From the NCBI GenBank assembly GCA_001464475.1, contig LNDX01000020.1, forward strand, positions 1-45,266: a stretch of 45,266 nucleotides of DNA. Reading direction: 5' to 3'. Within the stretch, counting starts at the first letter, position 1. Every line of letters starts with the position of its first letter. The stretch comes from Flavobacteriaceae bacterium Ga0077528. GTDB taxonomy: Bacteria; Bacteroidota; Bacteroidia; Flavobacteriales; Flavobacteriaceae. Under the pieces are notes generated by a model. The model made no database searches. It was not told where the DNA came from and saw nothing but the letters and a program-made list of their open reading frames with translations. Shown piece after piece: positions 32,756-42,081 of this stretch. A program made the translations under genes and the position numbers.

Positions 32756-33914
32756 CATAAGAGAATGTATATCAGAATCAGAGTTAATATCTGTAAGAAA
32801 TAAGCATATAGATTTTGTATCAATTGAAGTTGATAAAAGGATTGATTTTTATATTAATCTCTTCAAGTCTATTAATTCATTTAGTATTGGAACAAAAGAA
32901 ATTACTATAAAAAATAGTGTTAATAAGTTTATACACGTAAAACAGTATGTCCCAATCATAAAAATAATTTTTGCTAATCAAAAAAAGTTTGACGAAACTA
33001 AATATTTAAATTTAAAGAAAACTGAACTTTTTAAAACAAAAGCTCAAAATGTTAATCTTGTAATTGAAAAACTTGAAAACTTAAAATCTAAAAACAAACT
33101 TATTTTAGGTTTAGATTTAAGTTTTGGAAGCCAATACAAGATAGATTATTATAATTATTTAAAAGATTCTTATTTTGAACCAATAGATTTTCTAATAAAT
33201 AAAATATTTGACTATGAAAATTGGTTTTTAAATCTTGATCCAAATGGAGTTTGGGGTCCTTATCAATTAACTAAAAGTTTAGGACTCAAAGTATGTTCTT
33301 ATTGCAATAGACAATATACATTTAGTCTTTCAAAAGGAAAAAACAAAATAACAAGACCTGAATTAGATCATTTTCTACCAAAAAATGAAAACCCATTATT
33401 ATCATTAAGTTTTTTTAATTTAATACCATCTTGTACTATTTGTAATAGAGACTGTAAAGGAAAAATAAGTTTTTCATATCAAACACATTTTTCACCTTAT
33501 GAAGCAAATTCTAAACATGAATTGATTAAGTATGATTATTACCCAAAAACTTATTTAGGTTCAATAGGAGAAACAGATGAATTTAGAATTTTTGTAAAAA
33601 ATGATGGTGCAAAACTTAGCCCTGAACTTAAAGCAAAAATTGACGGTAATACTAAAGTTTTTGAATTAAATACTATAGTAAATGAGCATAAAGATGTAGT
33701 ACAAGAAATAATTAAAAAAAGACATATTTCTAATGATAATTATATTGAAACATTGCAAAAAACTTTTCCAGAAGCTAAACTAACTTTGGAGGAAGCATAT
33801 AGATTAGCGTATGGGAATTTTTACGATGAAAAAGAATTTAATAAAAGACCTTTAGCAAAATTGACCAAAGACATAGCAGTCTCTATAGGTTCCTTAAAAA
33901 AATATTCAAAATAG
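32748..33914 (+). CDS. HNH endonuclease, Septu PtuB-like
   Basis: 388 residues. N-terminal 180 are helical, then CSYCNRQYTFS (CxxC, about 183), ELDHFLPKNENPLLSLSFFN (D-H metal/catalytic pair), and LIPSCTICNRDCKGKISF (second CxxC). This is a zinc-supported HNH module as in PtuB. It is larger than many PtuB proteins because of the N-terminal region. It is translationally coupled to both neighbouring ATPase genes (8-base overlap before, 2-base gap after), so it is probably their shared effector. Confidence 0.8.
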   Translation: MISIRECISESELISVRNKHIDFVSIEVDKRIDFYINLFKSINSFSIGTKEITIKNSVNKFIHVKQYVPIIKIIFANQKKFDETKYLNLKKTELFKTKAQNVNLVIEKLENLKSKNKLILGLDLSFGSQYKIDYYNYLKDSYFEPIDFLINKIFDYENWFLNLDPNGVWGPYQLTKSLGLKVCSYCNRQYTFSLSKGKNKITRPELDHFLPKNENPLLSLSFFNLIPSCTICNRDCKGKISFSYQTHFSPYEANSKHELIKYDYYPKTYLGSIGETDEFRIFVKNDGAKLSPELKAKIDGNTKVFELNTIVNEHKDVVQEIIKKRHISNDNYIETLQKTFPEAKLTLEEAYRLAYGNFYDEKEFNKRPLAKLTKDIAVSIGSLKKYSK

Positions 33915-33916
33915 TT

Positions 33917-35911
33917 ATGAGTTTCCAAATAATTGCAATAAAACCTATTAAAGGCTGTCATAAAAAATATTTGAAATTACTGAATGAAGATTCTATATAT
34001 TATCTATATAGAGAATTTACTATTGATGAAAATAGTGACAGAATATCTTTTGAGAAGAAAATCCCAGAACATTTATATGATGTTGAGTGCTTAAACAATG
34101 AAAAAGTAAAAATTTGTATTTCTGCAATATCAGGAAAAAATGGTTCAGGAAAAAGCACGCTTATAGAGCTTCTGTTCTTAGCGATTAATAACTTTTCATT
34201 CAGGTTAAACAAAAAAAATAGAAAAGCTGATCTTATTTATGTAGATGATGTAAGAGTTGAATTTTATTTTAAGACTTTTTCTATTCAAAGGAATAAAGGA
34301 GTTGAAAAGTTTTATAAAGTAAAGGTCTTTGATGATGAAGTAACAATTCATCGCTATAAAAAAGTTAAAGGAGATTTTGAATTATACCAACCAGCAATTT
34401 CAGATGAGATTTATAAACTTCAAGATTTCTTTTATACAGTTACTATTAATCACTCTCATTATGCCTATAATACAGATGACTTGGGAGATTGGCTAAATGG
34501 TTTGTTTCATAAAAATGATGCATATCAAACACCTTTAGTATTAAATCCTATGCGTACTAAAGGAGACTTCAAAATTAGTACTGAAAATCATCTAGTGAAA
34601 TCAAGATTGATATCTAATTTAGTTAAACCCACAACTAAATTTAACTTCAAAAAACTAACAGATAACCTTGAAGCAATTGAACTTGATATAACATTAAATG
34701 ATACTAAAAGAGAAAAAATTATTTATGAATTACCTACCGATAATCCAAAGATCAATGAAAAAATAAAACTTAAAGATCTTAATCTTAATGAAGACTTAAT
34801 TTATAAAAAAATCAATAAATATTATAAGTTTTCTTATGATAGTAATAATAAAAAAAAGTTGCGAATAGCTTTAGATTATTTAAAGTATAAACTAGTTAAT
34901 ATTTGTGTGACTTATTCAGATTATGAAAGATATTTTAGTACGAATAATAAAAAGTTTAATGAGGAATTATTAGACGAATATTTTAAAGAACTTTTTGTTA
35001 ATGATGAAAGCCATATAACATTTAAATTAAAGCAAACACTCAATTACATTAGATTTAGTAACAATAATATCCCTATAAAAAAACAAAGAGTTCCTCTTAA
35101 AAATATTTCAGATTTCATTTCAAAAATTAAAGAAGATAAAAACTATTCTAAAATTAATGCAATAGAATTAATTCCTCCTCCTTTTTTCAATACAGATATA
35201 ATCTTAAATTCAGAAAAAAACGAGAAAATAGAATTCAAAACTTTGAGTTCGGGTGAAAAACAAAAAATTTATTCTATTAGTTCAATTCTTTATCATTTAA
35301 GTAATCTAGATTCAGTAAAAAATACTCGAACAAAGACAGCTTATAACAATGTTAATATAATCTTGGAGGAGATTGAATTATATTTTCATCCAGAAATGCA
35401 ACGAAATTTTATTAATGATATATTAAATAGTATTTCAGGAATAGAACTCTACAAAATCAAAGCAATCAATTTTTGTTTTGTTAGCCATTCACCATTTATA
35501 CTTTCTGATATTCCAAAAGAAAATATTATGTTTTTAGAAAACATAGATAATAAAGCAATTCAAATCTTAAAAGATAAATCAACATTTGGTGCTAATATTC
35601 ATGATTTATTAAAAGATGGATTTTTTATGAATAAAGGTTCTATTGGAGAATTTGCTAAGAAAAGAATTACTGAAACAATCCAATGGATGAATTCTATACG
35701 TGAAGAAAAAGAAAAGCCTTTTAAAGAAGATTTTGAATTATTAGTAAAAGACAAAGAATATCACAAGAATATTATTGAAATAATTGACGAACCAATAATA
35801 AAATCAAAGTTACTAGAAATGTATTCCGAAATTTTCGGAAATGAGGAACGAAAAAAGAATATCGAATATGAGATTGAAAGATTAAATAAAGAATTAAAAG
35901 CATTACAATAA
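33917..35911 (+). CDS. SMC/RecF-type AAA ATPase, second of two
   Basis: 664 residues. Walker A GKNGSGKS at 73-80, signature LSSGEKQKIYSISSILYHL, Walker B-like IILEEIELYFHPEMQRNF, and FVSHSPFILSDIPKENIMFL. The C-terminal FGANIHDLLKDGFFMNKGSI and IIDEPIIKSKLLEMYSEIF blocks are paralogous to the first ATPase. Known Septu loci have one ATPase and one HNH gene, so two different ATPases flanking one HNH gene are unusual. A heterodimeric ATPase is the likeliest reason. Confidence 0.8.
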   Translation: MSFQIIAIKPIKGCHKKYLKLLNEDSIYYLYREFTIDENSDRISFEKKIPEHLYDVECLNNEKVKICISAISGKNGSGKSTLIELLFLAINNFSFRLNKKNRKADLIYVDDVRVEFYFKTFSIQRNKGVEKFYKVKVFDDEVTIHRYKKVKGDFELYQPAISDEIYKLQDFFYTVTINHSHYAYNTDDLGDWLNGLFHKNDAYQTPLVLNPMRTKGDFKISTENHLVKSRLISNLVKPTTKFNFKKLTDNLEAIELDITLNDTKREKIIYELPTDNPKINEKIKLKDLNLNEDLIYKKINKYYKFSYDSNNKKKLRIALDYLKYKLVNICVTYSDYERYFSTNNKKFNEELLDEYFKELFVNDESHITFKLKQTLNYIRFSNNNIPIKKQRVPLKNISDFISKIKEDKNYSKINAIELIPPPFFNTDIILNSEKNEKIEFKTLSSGEKQKIYSISSILYHLSNLDSVKNTRTKTAYNNVNIILEEIELYFHPEMQRNFINDILNSISGIELYKIKAINFCFVSHSPFILSDIPKENIMFLENIDNKAIQILKDKSTFGANIHDLLKDGFFMNKGSIGEFAKKRITETIQWMNSIREEKEKPFKEDFELLVKDKEYHKNIIEIIDEPIIKSKLLEMYSEIFGNEERKKNIEYEIERLNKELKALQ

Positions 35912-35927
35912 CGTCAAATAATACCTA

Positions 35928-37265
35928 TTGAGTAATTCAGTAAATCCAAATTTCAACTTCATTAAAATTTTAAATGAAGAAAAAACATACAAGCTATTAT
36001 TTCCCGAAAGAGAAATAGGGCTTGCCATTGTCTTGATTTATGAAAAAATTATTGATAGAGTTTTTGAGGATGAAAAGTTTACAGAAAAAGATTTACACGA
36101 TGCTTTTGAAACTATATATAAAACAAACGTACGTTATCCAAAAGAAGTATACAGCAGTCATATTATGGACTTGCAGGAATACTTTTTAGATTATAACCCA
36201 GAATTGCAAAAATATTTTTTCAAAGATTATGCTTATAAGTTTTGTAAACACGCTAAAGAAACTCTTATTGGGGGTTTTAAACCAACTCGAATCCAAGAAA
36301 TTTGTACGCATCTTTCAAAAACTCTTGAATCAAGAGATACTATTGAGGAACTAAAATTTTGGTTAAAAGAAGTTTTTAAAAAATATGAACCTGATTTAAG
36401 AGAGCAAATCGACTTTTTAGATCGACAAATAACAGAATCGATAGAATCTCTTAAAAAAGGAACAGATTTTACAAATCAGAATTTTTTAGAGATTTTGATA
36501 GCTACAGATGATAGTATGAACAATGCTCAAAACCATGTCAAAGAATTACGTTCGGCTTATTCTGAAACTAAAACCATAAGAGGTTTATTAGAGAGAAAAC
36601 CAAATCGCGATAGCGAAATAAATGTGCTGATTTCTGAAGTATATTGATTTATAAAATATATCAATGATCGTTTAAACTCAATTGATAGAAAATTAGACAG
36701 AATTCAACCCAAAATTAGACAACTATTTTCAACATTAAGCAAACCATTATTAAGTTCAAAGATTGAAAAATTTATTCATTTCATATTGGACAAAAGTACT
36801 TTAGAATCCAATAATGGAAATAAGACTATAGTATTCCCAAATAACATTTCTTTACCCCATATCCATATTGCAACTCCACATTTCACAATAATTAATAAAG
36901 ACCGGGAATTATTTCCTTCAAAACCCAAAGAAAGAAAAACATATGTTCAAAACGAAAAAATAATTGAGGAAAATACCAAGAAAGCACAAGAAAAAATAAA
37001 GGAAATTGATACTATTAGAAATTGGGAAAAATACATTTTGTCAGAAATAAAATTAAAAGGAAGTGTCAAATTATCCGAAGTCTTTTTTAAAATTATTGAT
37101 GAAAGCAAGAGTAGTCAAATAGCTGTAAGCGTTATTTTTAATATAATTAAATATGTTTACAGCAATAACGACAAATATAAATTGGAAATTGAAAAAGAAT
37201 TAGAAACAAATAGTGAATTTAATAACATTGCGTTATGGAAAATGAAAGTAATAAAGTTAGTCTAA
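35928..37265 (+). pseudogene. jetA: Wadjet JetA (MukF-like kleisin), interrupted by an in-frame TGA
   Basis: Reading starts at TTG 35928. A TGA at 36645-36647 ends the first part (239 residues). The same frame then stays open to 37265 with protein-like sequence (FIKYINDRLNSIDRKLDRIQ at once after the stop, and helical text up to IALWKMKVIKLV). The whole would be 445 residues, a fitting length for JetA. The first part has helix-rich kleisin/winged-helix text (ERDL.., LREQIDFLDRQITESIESLK). The overlap with jetB (31 bases) and the intact jetB, jetC and jetD make the assignment. Either the gene is inactivated, the stop is read through, or the base is a sequencing error. Confidence 0.75.
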
Positions 37266-37882
37266 GTAGTTTTATGTATAGTCCAAATTCTGAAGAATTA
37301 TTTGCAACAATCGATTACGCATTAAAAGATGGTGTTCATTTTCAAAAAGAAGGAAAACAAATAAAACTCTATAATTTCATTTCACAAAATGAAGAAAGTC
37401 TAAAAATGTATTATAGCACATTTTTTAAAGTCAATCTAGTTAAAGGAGGCGAAGACAATGCAAGTTATTATTATTTGGATTTTATAAACAGTGATAGAGG
37501 AAATATCTCTGATAAACATAGGCATATACTTAAAAGCGAATATGTTATCATTGGGTTTCTTATTTATAAAATTATGTTTATTGATAGAGAGATTGGTTTA
37601 GATTCAGCTCAAAAATTAAAAGAAAAAATCCGTCTTGAATGTGATGACTACAAACAGGGTATATATTCTTTAATTGCTAAATCAAAAAACATAAATCCAG
37701 GAAATTATAATGATGACATAATCGACAAAACGATACAATCCGCACTTGAAGAATTTAAAAAAATTGGATGGATAACATTAGAAAAAGATGAGTTCCATAC
37801 ATTACCAGCATTTGATAGATTAATAAAAGTTTATGAAGAATATATCATAAATATAGATGAAACATTAAACGAATTGAAATGA
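37235..37882 (+). CDS. jetB: Wadjet JetB (MukE-like)
   Basis: 215 residues. DKHRHILKSEYVIIGFLIYK, then IDREIGLDSAQKLKEKIRLE and a C-terminal winged-helix-like section SALEEFKKIGWITLEKDEFH. This is the helical/winged pattern of MukE-type condensin subunits. Overlap with jetA is 31 bases and with jetC 4 bases (ATGA). It would bind the JetA/JetC condensin complex that recognises circular plasmid DNA by loop extrusion. Confidence 0.75.
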   Translation: MENESNKVSLSSFMYSPNSEELFATIDYALKDGVHFQKEGKQIKLYNFISQNEESLKMYYSTFFKVNLVKGGEDNASYYYLDFINSDRGNISDKHRHILKSEYVIIGFLIYKIMFIDREIGLDSAQKLKEKIRLECDDYKQGIYSLIAKSKNINPGNYNDDIIDKTIQSALEEFKKIGWITLEKDEFHTLPAFDRLIKVYEEYIINIDETLNELK

Positions 37883-40800
37883 AAAAATATCCAATAATTA
37901 GACGATTATCAACATTAGGAATAGTACATCATCAGGGATTTGATTATGATTTTAATCCATTTAGAACTGATTTTGTTGGTGAAGGAGGTGCAGGTAAAAG
38001 TATGATTTCTGACATATTACAATTAATTTGTGTTGGTACTTCAGCTTTTCACTCCCCAACAAAAAGTACAGGAATGAGAGAGCCTAAAACAATGGTTTTA
38101 AGAACTAGTGGTAAAGGAACGGATATGGCTTATGCTTTTATAAATGTTGAAGTAGAAAAAAATAAATTCATAGCAATTGGGATATACATAGAAAGTAGTG
38201 GTATTTCAAATATGTTCATCATTCAAGAGGGTAACAATTTTGATGATGATACTCAATTGATACCATTTGATTGCGTTTTGGGATATACCAATTTTCTCAA
38301 AAATGACGAAATATTACCTATTCAAAATTTGAAAGAACACATTAGTAATACTTCACAATTAACTTGTGAATCTTGGTTTAAGACTTCAAATTATCATAAA
38401 ATCCTTTTCAAGAATGAAATACTGCCAATTGATTTGTCCATCAGTAGCAAAACTTTAGAAAATTATGCCAAAATCATTCAAGCTTTTTCCAGAGAATCTT
38501 TGGACATGAATAAAAGTGAAAAATTACAAAGTTTTTTATTTGGTGACGAAAGAGAAAAAGTATTGCTCACAAAATTTAATGAAACTGTTGTTGCATTACA
38601 AGGAGACTCCAAAGAATTTGAAAAAAACTTAACCGAAATAGAATTACTCACTGATAAACAAAAAGCATTAAGCGAGTTATTAAAATTAAAAATTGATAAA
38701 GATGAAAAAGAGAAGATTTTCTTGTTAGCATCTTTTAAGCAATTCTCAAAAGAAATTACAGAATGCGAAAGAGAAATAATAGATAAAATTAATCTTTACG
38801 AAGATAGTTCAAAAAAGCTCATTAAATTAAAAGCTATTGCTCAAGAAAAACTAATTTCAACAAATGAAAAAATTGAAATTATAGAACCAAAATGGGATAA
38901 TGCTTTTAAAGAGAAAAATAAATGGGAAGAAAGTGACAAGAAATTAAAAAAGTTTATGGATTGGCTAATATACTTTAATTGCCAAAAAGAGGAACTACAT
39001 CAGCGTTACTATAAATACCATCAAAATAAGCTTCAGATAATACAAATAAGAGAATTGACAGAAAAGTTGAATTCAAAAAAACTATTGTCTTTTTTTTCCA
39101 ACGAAAAATGGAGTAGTAAAAATGTACTTTTAGAAATTAATTCAAAAACTGAGAATTATAAGAAAGAGCTAGAAATTAAAAACAAATTAAAAGCCTTAAA
39201 TAACATTGAAGATGTAAATTCATTAGCACATTGGGCTTTAAATCAAACCAAAAAATTAGATTTATTTCAAGAAAGTATAATTCACAAATACCAAAATCAA
39301 AATATTAGAGTTGAAGAGCCAAATAACATAACGTTAAGATTTATCCCAGAACCAAATCAATTAATTGAAAATCTTAAAATAAGAAGTAAAGAAGATGAGG
39401 GATTTTGGCTTGATCTAAATGGTTTAATGGAATATATTTTTTTTATTGATACCCCAATTTTTGACAAGGATGACAAAGCGGAAATTAAGGACTATTTTCA
39501 AAAACAAACTTCAACAATAAAAGAGGATATTTCAAATTTAGAAATAAAATTATCAAATATTGAATCACTTAAAGAAATTTTAGAACAATTAGAAAATCCT
39601 GATGATTATATACTTGCTTTTAATTCAGAAATAAAATTAGAAGAACAACTTGAAAATCACGAAATGTATGATGTTTCAAACATTATTTTTGATGAATATT
39701 TTGAAATATTTTGTAAAGCAAAAGAAATAGAAGAACAGATTAAAATTGCGAGAACAGATTACAAAAAACTAGAAGATGAAAAACGAAAATTAAATAATCT
39801 TGTTCTCAATTTAGAACGCGATTTAGAATCATTCGAAACACCCAGAACTATTGCTAAAATTGATGAATATAAAAGTAAATATAAATTTCTTCCGTCTGAT
39901 AATGTAGATTTAGAAAACTTGGAAATTACATTAGAAGCGGCTGAAGATTATTATACAGAAATGAATAAAATTTACAACACTCTAAAAATTAACAACAATC
40001 AGGCAAATTCTTTAGAGGATATAGATTTAAAAATTTCAACTATTAAAGGTAAAAAGAATGAGATTTACAGCCAAAATCCTAACTTATTTACTGCAGAAGT
40101 AGATATAGACAATTACGAAGATTTGAAAATTAGTGAATTAGAAAAAAAATCAACTAACACAAATATAGAATACTTTTCAAAATATAATTCTTTGGTTTAT
40201 AGTTTTATTAAACAAAAGCAAAACCAATACAAAGACACAGGCGATTTCAGCTCTTTGTGTAGAGAAATTCTTCCTCAAGAAATATTTGATGAAAAAGATT
40301 TACTAGATGAAGATGTAATTGAAAAGATATCTGATTATTTGAGAAATATAAACATCAAAAATAAAAGACTAAATAGTCGAAAACTTCAAAAATTGAGTGA
40401 GATTATTGATGATGTTTCAAATGAAGTAAGTAATCAATTAAATGACATAAGAATTATCAGTAATTTTTTGAATTCAGATGACAAACAGATAACAGGTGGT
40501 CACAAAGTCGATTTAGATCTAATCTTTGATAATGTGTTCAAAAAAGAATGGATGAATAGTTTTACCGAAGAAATAGATAAAGATATTCAACTTGGTATAA
40601 ATGAAACTTTATTTGAAGGTCTTAAAGGCATTTCAACGGAATTAGAACATTATCCAACATTAGAAGAAAAATTAAAGGAAGCATTTTATAGAAATGGTGG
40701 TTCAAGGTCAAATAAAATTGAAGTCAAGGATTTACTTAACCCAAAATCTTATTATAGTTTGAAGTTCTCAATCAAATCATCACAGGGTAACAAAACTGAT

Positions 40801-41118
40801 GGTAGTACAAGTCAAACATATTCAGCTATAGCTCTTTTATGCATGGCAAAATTGTCATTAATTGATAAAACTTCATCTAAATCTAAATTAAAAAAAGGAA
40901 TTCGTTATATGGCTATTGATGAGGCAGAAGGCCTTGGTAGTAATTTTGATATGTTATATAAAATTGCAAAAGCAAATGATTATCAAATCTTATCATTATC
41001 AATAAATCCAAACAAAATTGATGCAGAAAATCAAAATATTTATTTATTGCTTAACAGTTTAGAAGATGAAAATGTAAATTACACTCCAATACCAATTTTT
41101 GGACTATTAAATAATTAA
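37879..41118 (+). CDS. jetC: Wadjet JetC (MukB-like SMC ATPase)
   Basis: 1079 residues. Head motifs: Walker A GEGGAGKS (34-41) after RTDFV, C-terminal GSTSQTYSAIALLCMAKL as signature region, and Walker B YMAIDEAEGLGSNFDMLYKI. Between them are long coiled-coil-like Lys/Glu-rich helices, with a central less-charged part that may be the hinge. This is the MukB/JetC architecture and a usual length. It overlaps jetB by 4 bases; jetD starts 3 bases after its stop. Confidence 0.85.
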   Translation: MKKYPIIRRLSTLGIVHHQGFDYDFNPFRTDFVGEGGAGKSMISDILQLICVGTSAFHSPTKSTGMREPKTMVLRTSGKGTDMAYAFINVEVEKNKFIAIGIYIESSGISNMFIIQEGNNFDDDTQLIPFDCVLGYTNFLKNDEILPIQNLKEHISNTSQLTCESWFKTSNYHKILFKNEILPIDLSISSKTLENYAKIIQAFSRESLDMNKSEKLQSFLFGDEREKVLLTKFNETVVALQGDSKEFEKNLTEIELLTDKQKALSELLKLKIDKDEKEKIFLLASFKQFSKEITECEREIIDKINLYEDSSKKLIKLKAIAQEKLISTNEKIEIIEPKWDNAFKEKNKWEESDKKLKKFMDWLIYFNCQKEELHQRYYKYHQNKLQIIQIRELTEKLNSKKLLSFFSNEKWSSKNVLLEINSKTENYKKELEIKNKLKALNNIEDVNSLAHWALNQTKKLDLFQESIIHKYQNQNIRVEEPNNITLRFIPEPNQLIENLKIRSKEDEGFWLDLNGLMEYIFFIDTPIFDKDDKAEIKDYFQKQTSTIKEDISNLEIKLSNIESLKEILEQLENPDDYILAFNSEIKLEEQLENHEMYDVSNIIFDEYFEIFCKAKEIEEQIKIARTDYKKLEDEKRKLNNLVLNLERDLESFETPRTIAKIDEYKSKYKFLPSDNVDLENLEITLEAAEDYYTEMNKIYNTLKINNNQANSLEDIDLKISTIKGKKNEIYSQNPNLFTAEVDIDNYEDLKISELEKKSTNTNIEYFSKYNSLVYSFIKQKQNQYKDTGDFSSLCREILPQEIFDEKDLLDEDVIEKISDYLRNINIKNKRLNSRKLQKLSEIIDDVSNEVSNQLNDIRIISNFLNSDDKQITGGHKVDLDLIFDNVFKKEWMNSFTEEIDKDIQLGINETLFEGLKGISTELEHYPTLEEKLKEAFYRNGGSRSNKIEVKDLLNPKSYYSLKFSIKSSQGNKTDGSTSQTYSAIALLCMAKLSLIDKTSSKSKLKKGIRYMAIDEAEGLGSNFDMLYKIAKANDYQILSLSINPNKIDAENQNIYLLLNSLEDENVNYTPIPIFGLLNN

Positions 41119-41121
41119 GAT

Positions 41122-42072
41122 ATGCAGAAAATTGAGTGGAAATATTTAAAAGGGTTACATCAACTATATAAATTAAAACAAACAAGGTTAAAAATAACTA
41201 ACAATGATTTTATAAATCAAGTCATTTTAAAACAAAAGAAACTAATAAAATTTAAGGTTGGAAATCATTCCATTATCGAAGCATCATCAAGGTTTAATGA
41301 TTATTATGAGCAAGAATTTTTAGAAACCTATGAATACTATAATAATTTCTTTGAAAAGTCGGGAATTGAAAACGATGCTAAAAAATCTTTTGATGATGAA
41401 GATTTAAAAGCATTAATGTTTGTTTTCTACAATAAAGAGGAATTAAAAAAATATGTAACTACAGAGAAAAAATTATCTGCTTTAATTTATAAAAATCAAA
41501 ATTCTAAATACTTATCTAATAAATTAAGTGTTAAGAATGCAGTATTAAAAATATTAGAACTTACTGAATTTCCAGAAAAAGACCCGAAAAATAATCAATG
41601 GAGGTTTGTTGTAGATTGTTTAAATCCAAAAGTAATTGTACTATGCGAAAATCTTGATTGCCTCAAGGTTCCTCTAGAATATAAAAATCATAGTATTGAA
41701 TTATGGTATGTTGGAGGCAATAATACTAAACCACTAGAAGATATATCTCAAGACAAATTAAAGCTACCTATATGTTATTTTTGTGATTGGGATTATAACG
41801 GATTGCAAATATATTCCTCCGTAAAAAAGATATTTAAAGCTAAAGGAACAGATGTCAAAATTATTCAACCTAAAACCTTTGAAAATGCTATCAATGTTGA
41901 TATAAAGCATCATAAAAGTAAATGGAATAACAATGAATTTTCAAATTTAAATAGAGCTGATTTTTCGTTAAAAGAAATAGACTTTATTAATCAATTAATA
42001 TCTCAAAATAAATGGATAGAAGAAGAGTCACTCGACTTAATTTCTTTACTTAAAGATCGTAATTTAATATAA
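41122..42072 (+). CDS. jetD: Wadjet JetD (Toprim-type nuclease)
   Basis: 316 residues. The C-terminal Toprim-like domain shows VIVLCENLDCL (catalytic Glu), LWYVGGNN, and CYFCDWDYNGLQIY (D-x-D). JetD is the nuclease that cuts circular DNA entrapped by the JetABC condensin. The N-terminal half is a helical DUF3322-like region (inference from position). It follows jetC by 3 bases and precedes the DUF4365 gene by 9 bases. Confidence 0.75.
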   Translation: MQKIEWKYLKGLHQLYKLKQTRLKITNNDFINQVILKQKKLIKFKVGNHSIIEASSRFNDYYEQEFLETYEYYNNFFEKSGIENDAKKSFDDEDLKALMFVFYNKEELKKYVTTEKKLSALIYKNQNSKYLSNKLSVKNAVLKILELTEFPEKDPKNNQWRFVVDCLNPKVIVLCENLDCLKVPLEYKNHSIELWYVGGNNTKPLEDISQDKLKLPICYFCDWDYNGLQIYSSVKKIFKAKGTDVKIIQPKTFENAINVDIKHHKSKWNNNEFSNLNRADFSLKEIDFINQLISQNKWIEEESLDLISLLKDRNLI

Positions 42073-42081
42073 AAAGCCTTT

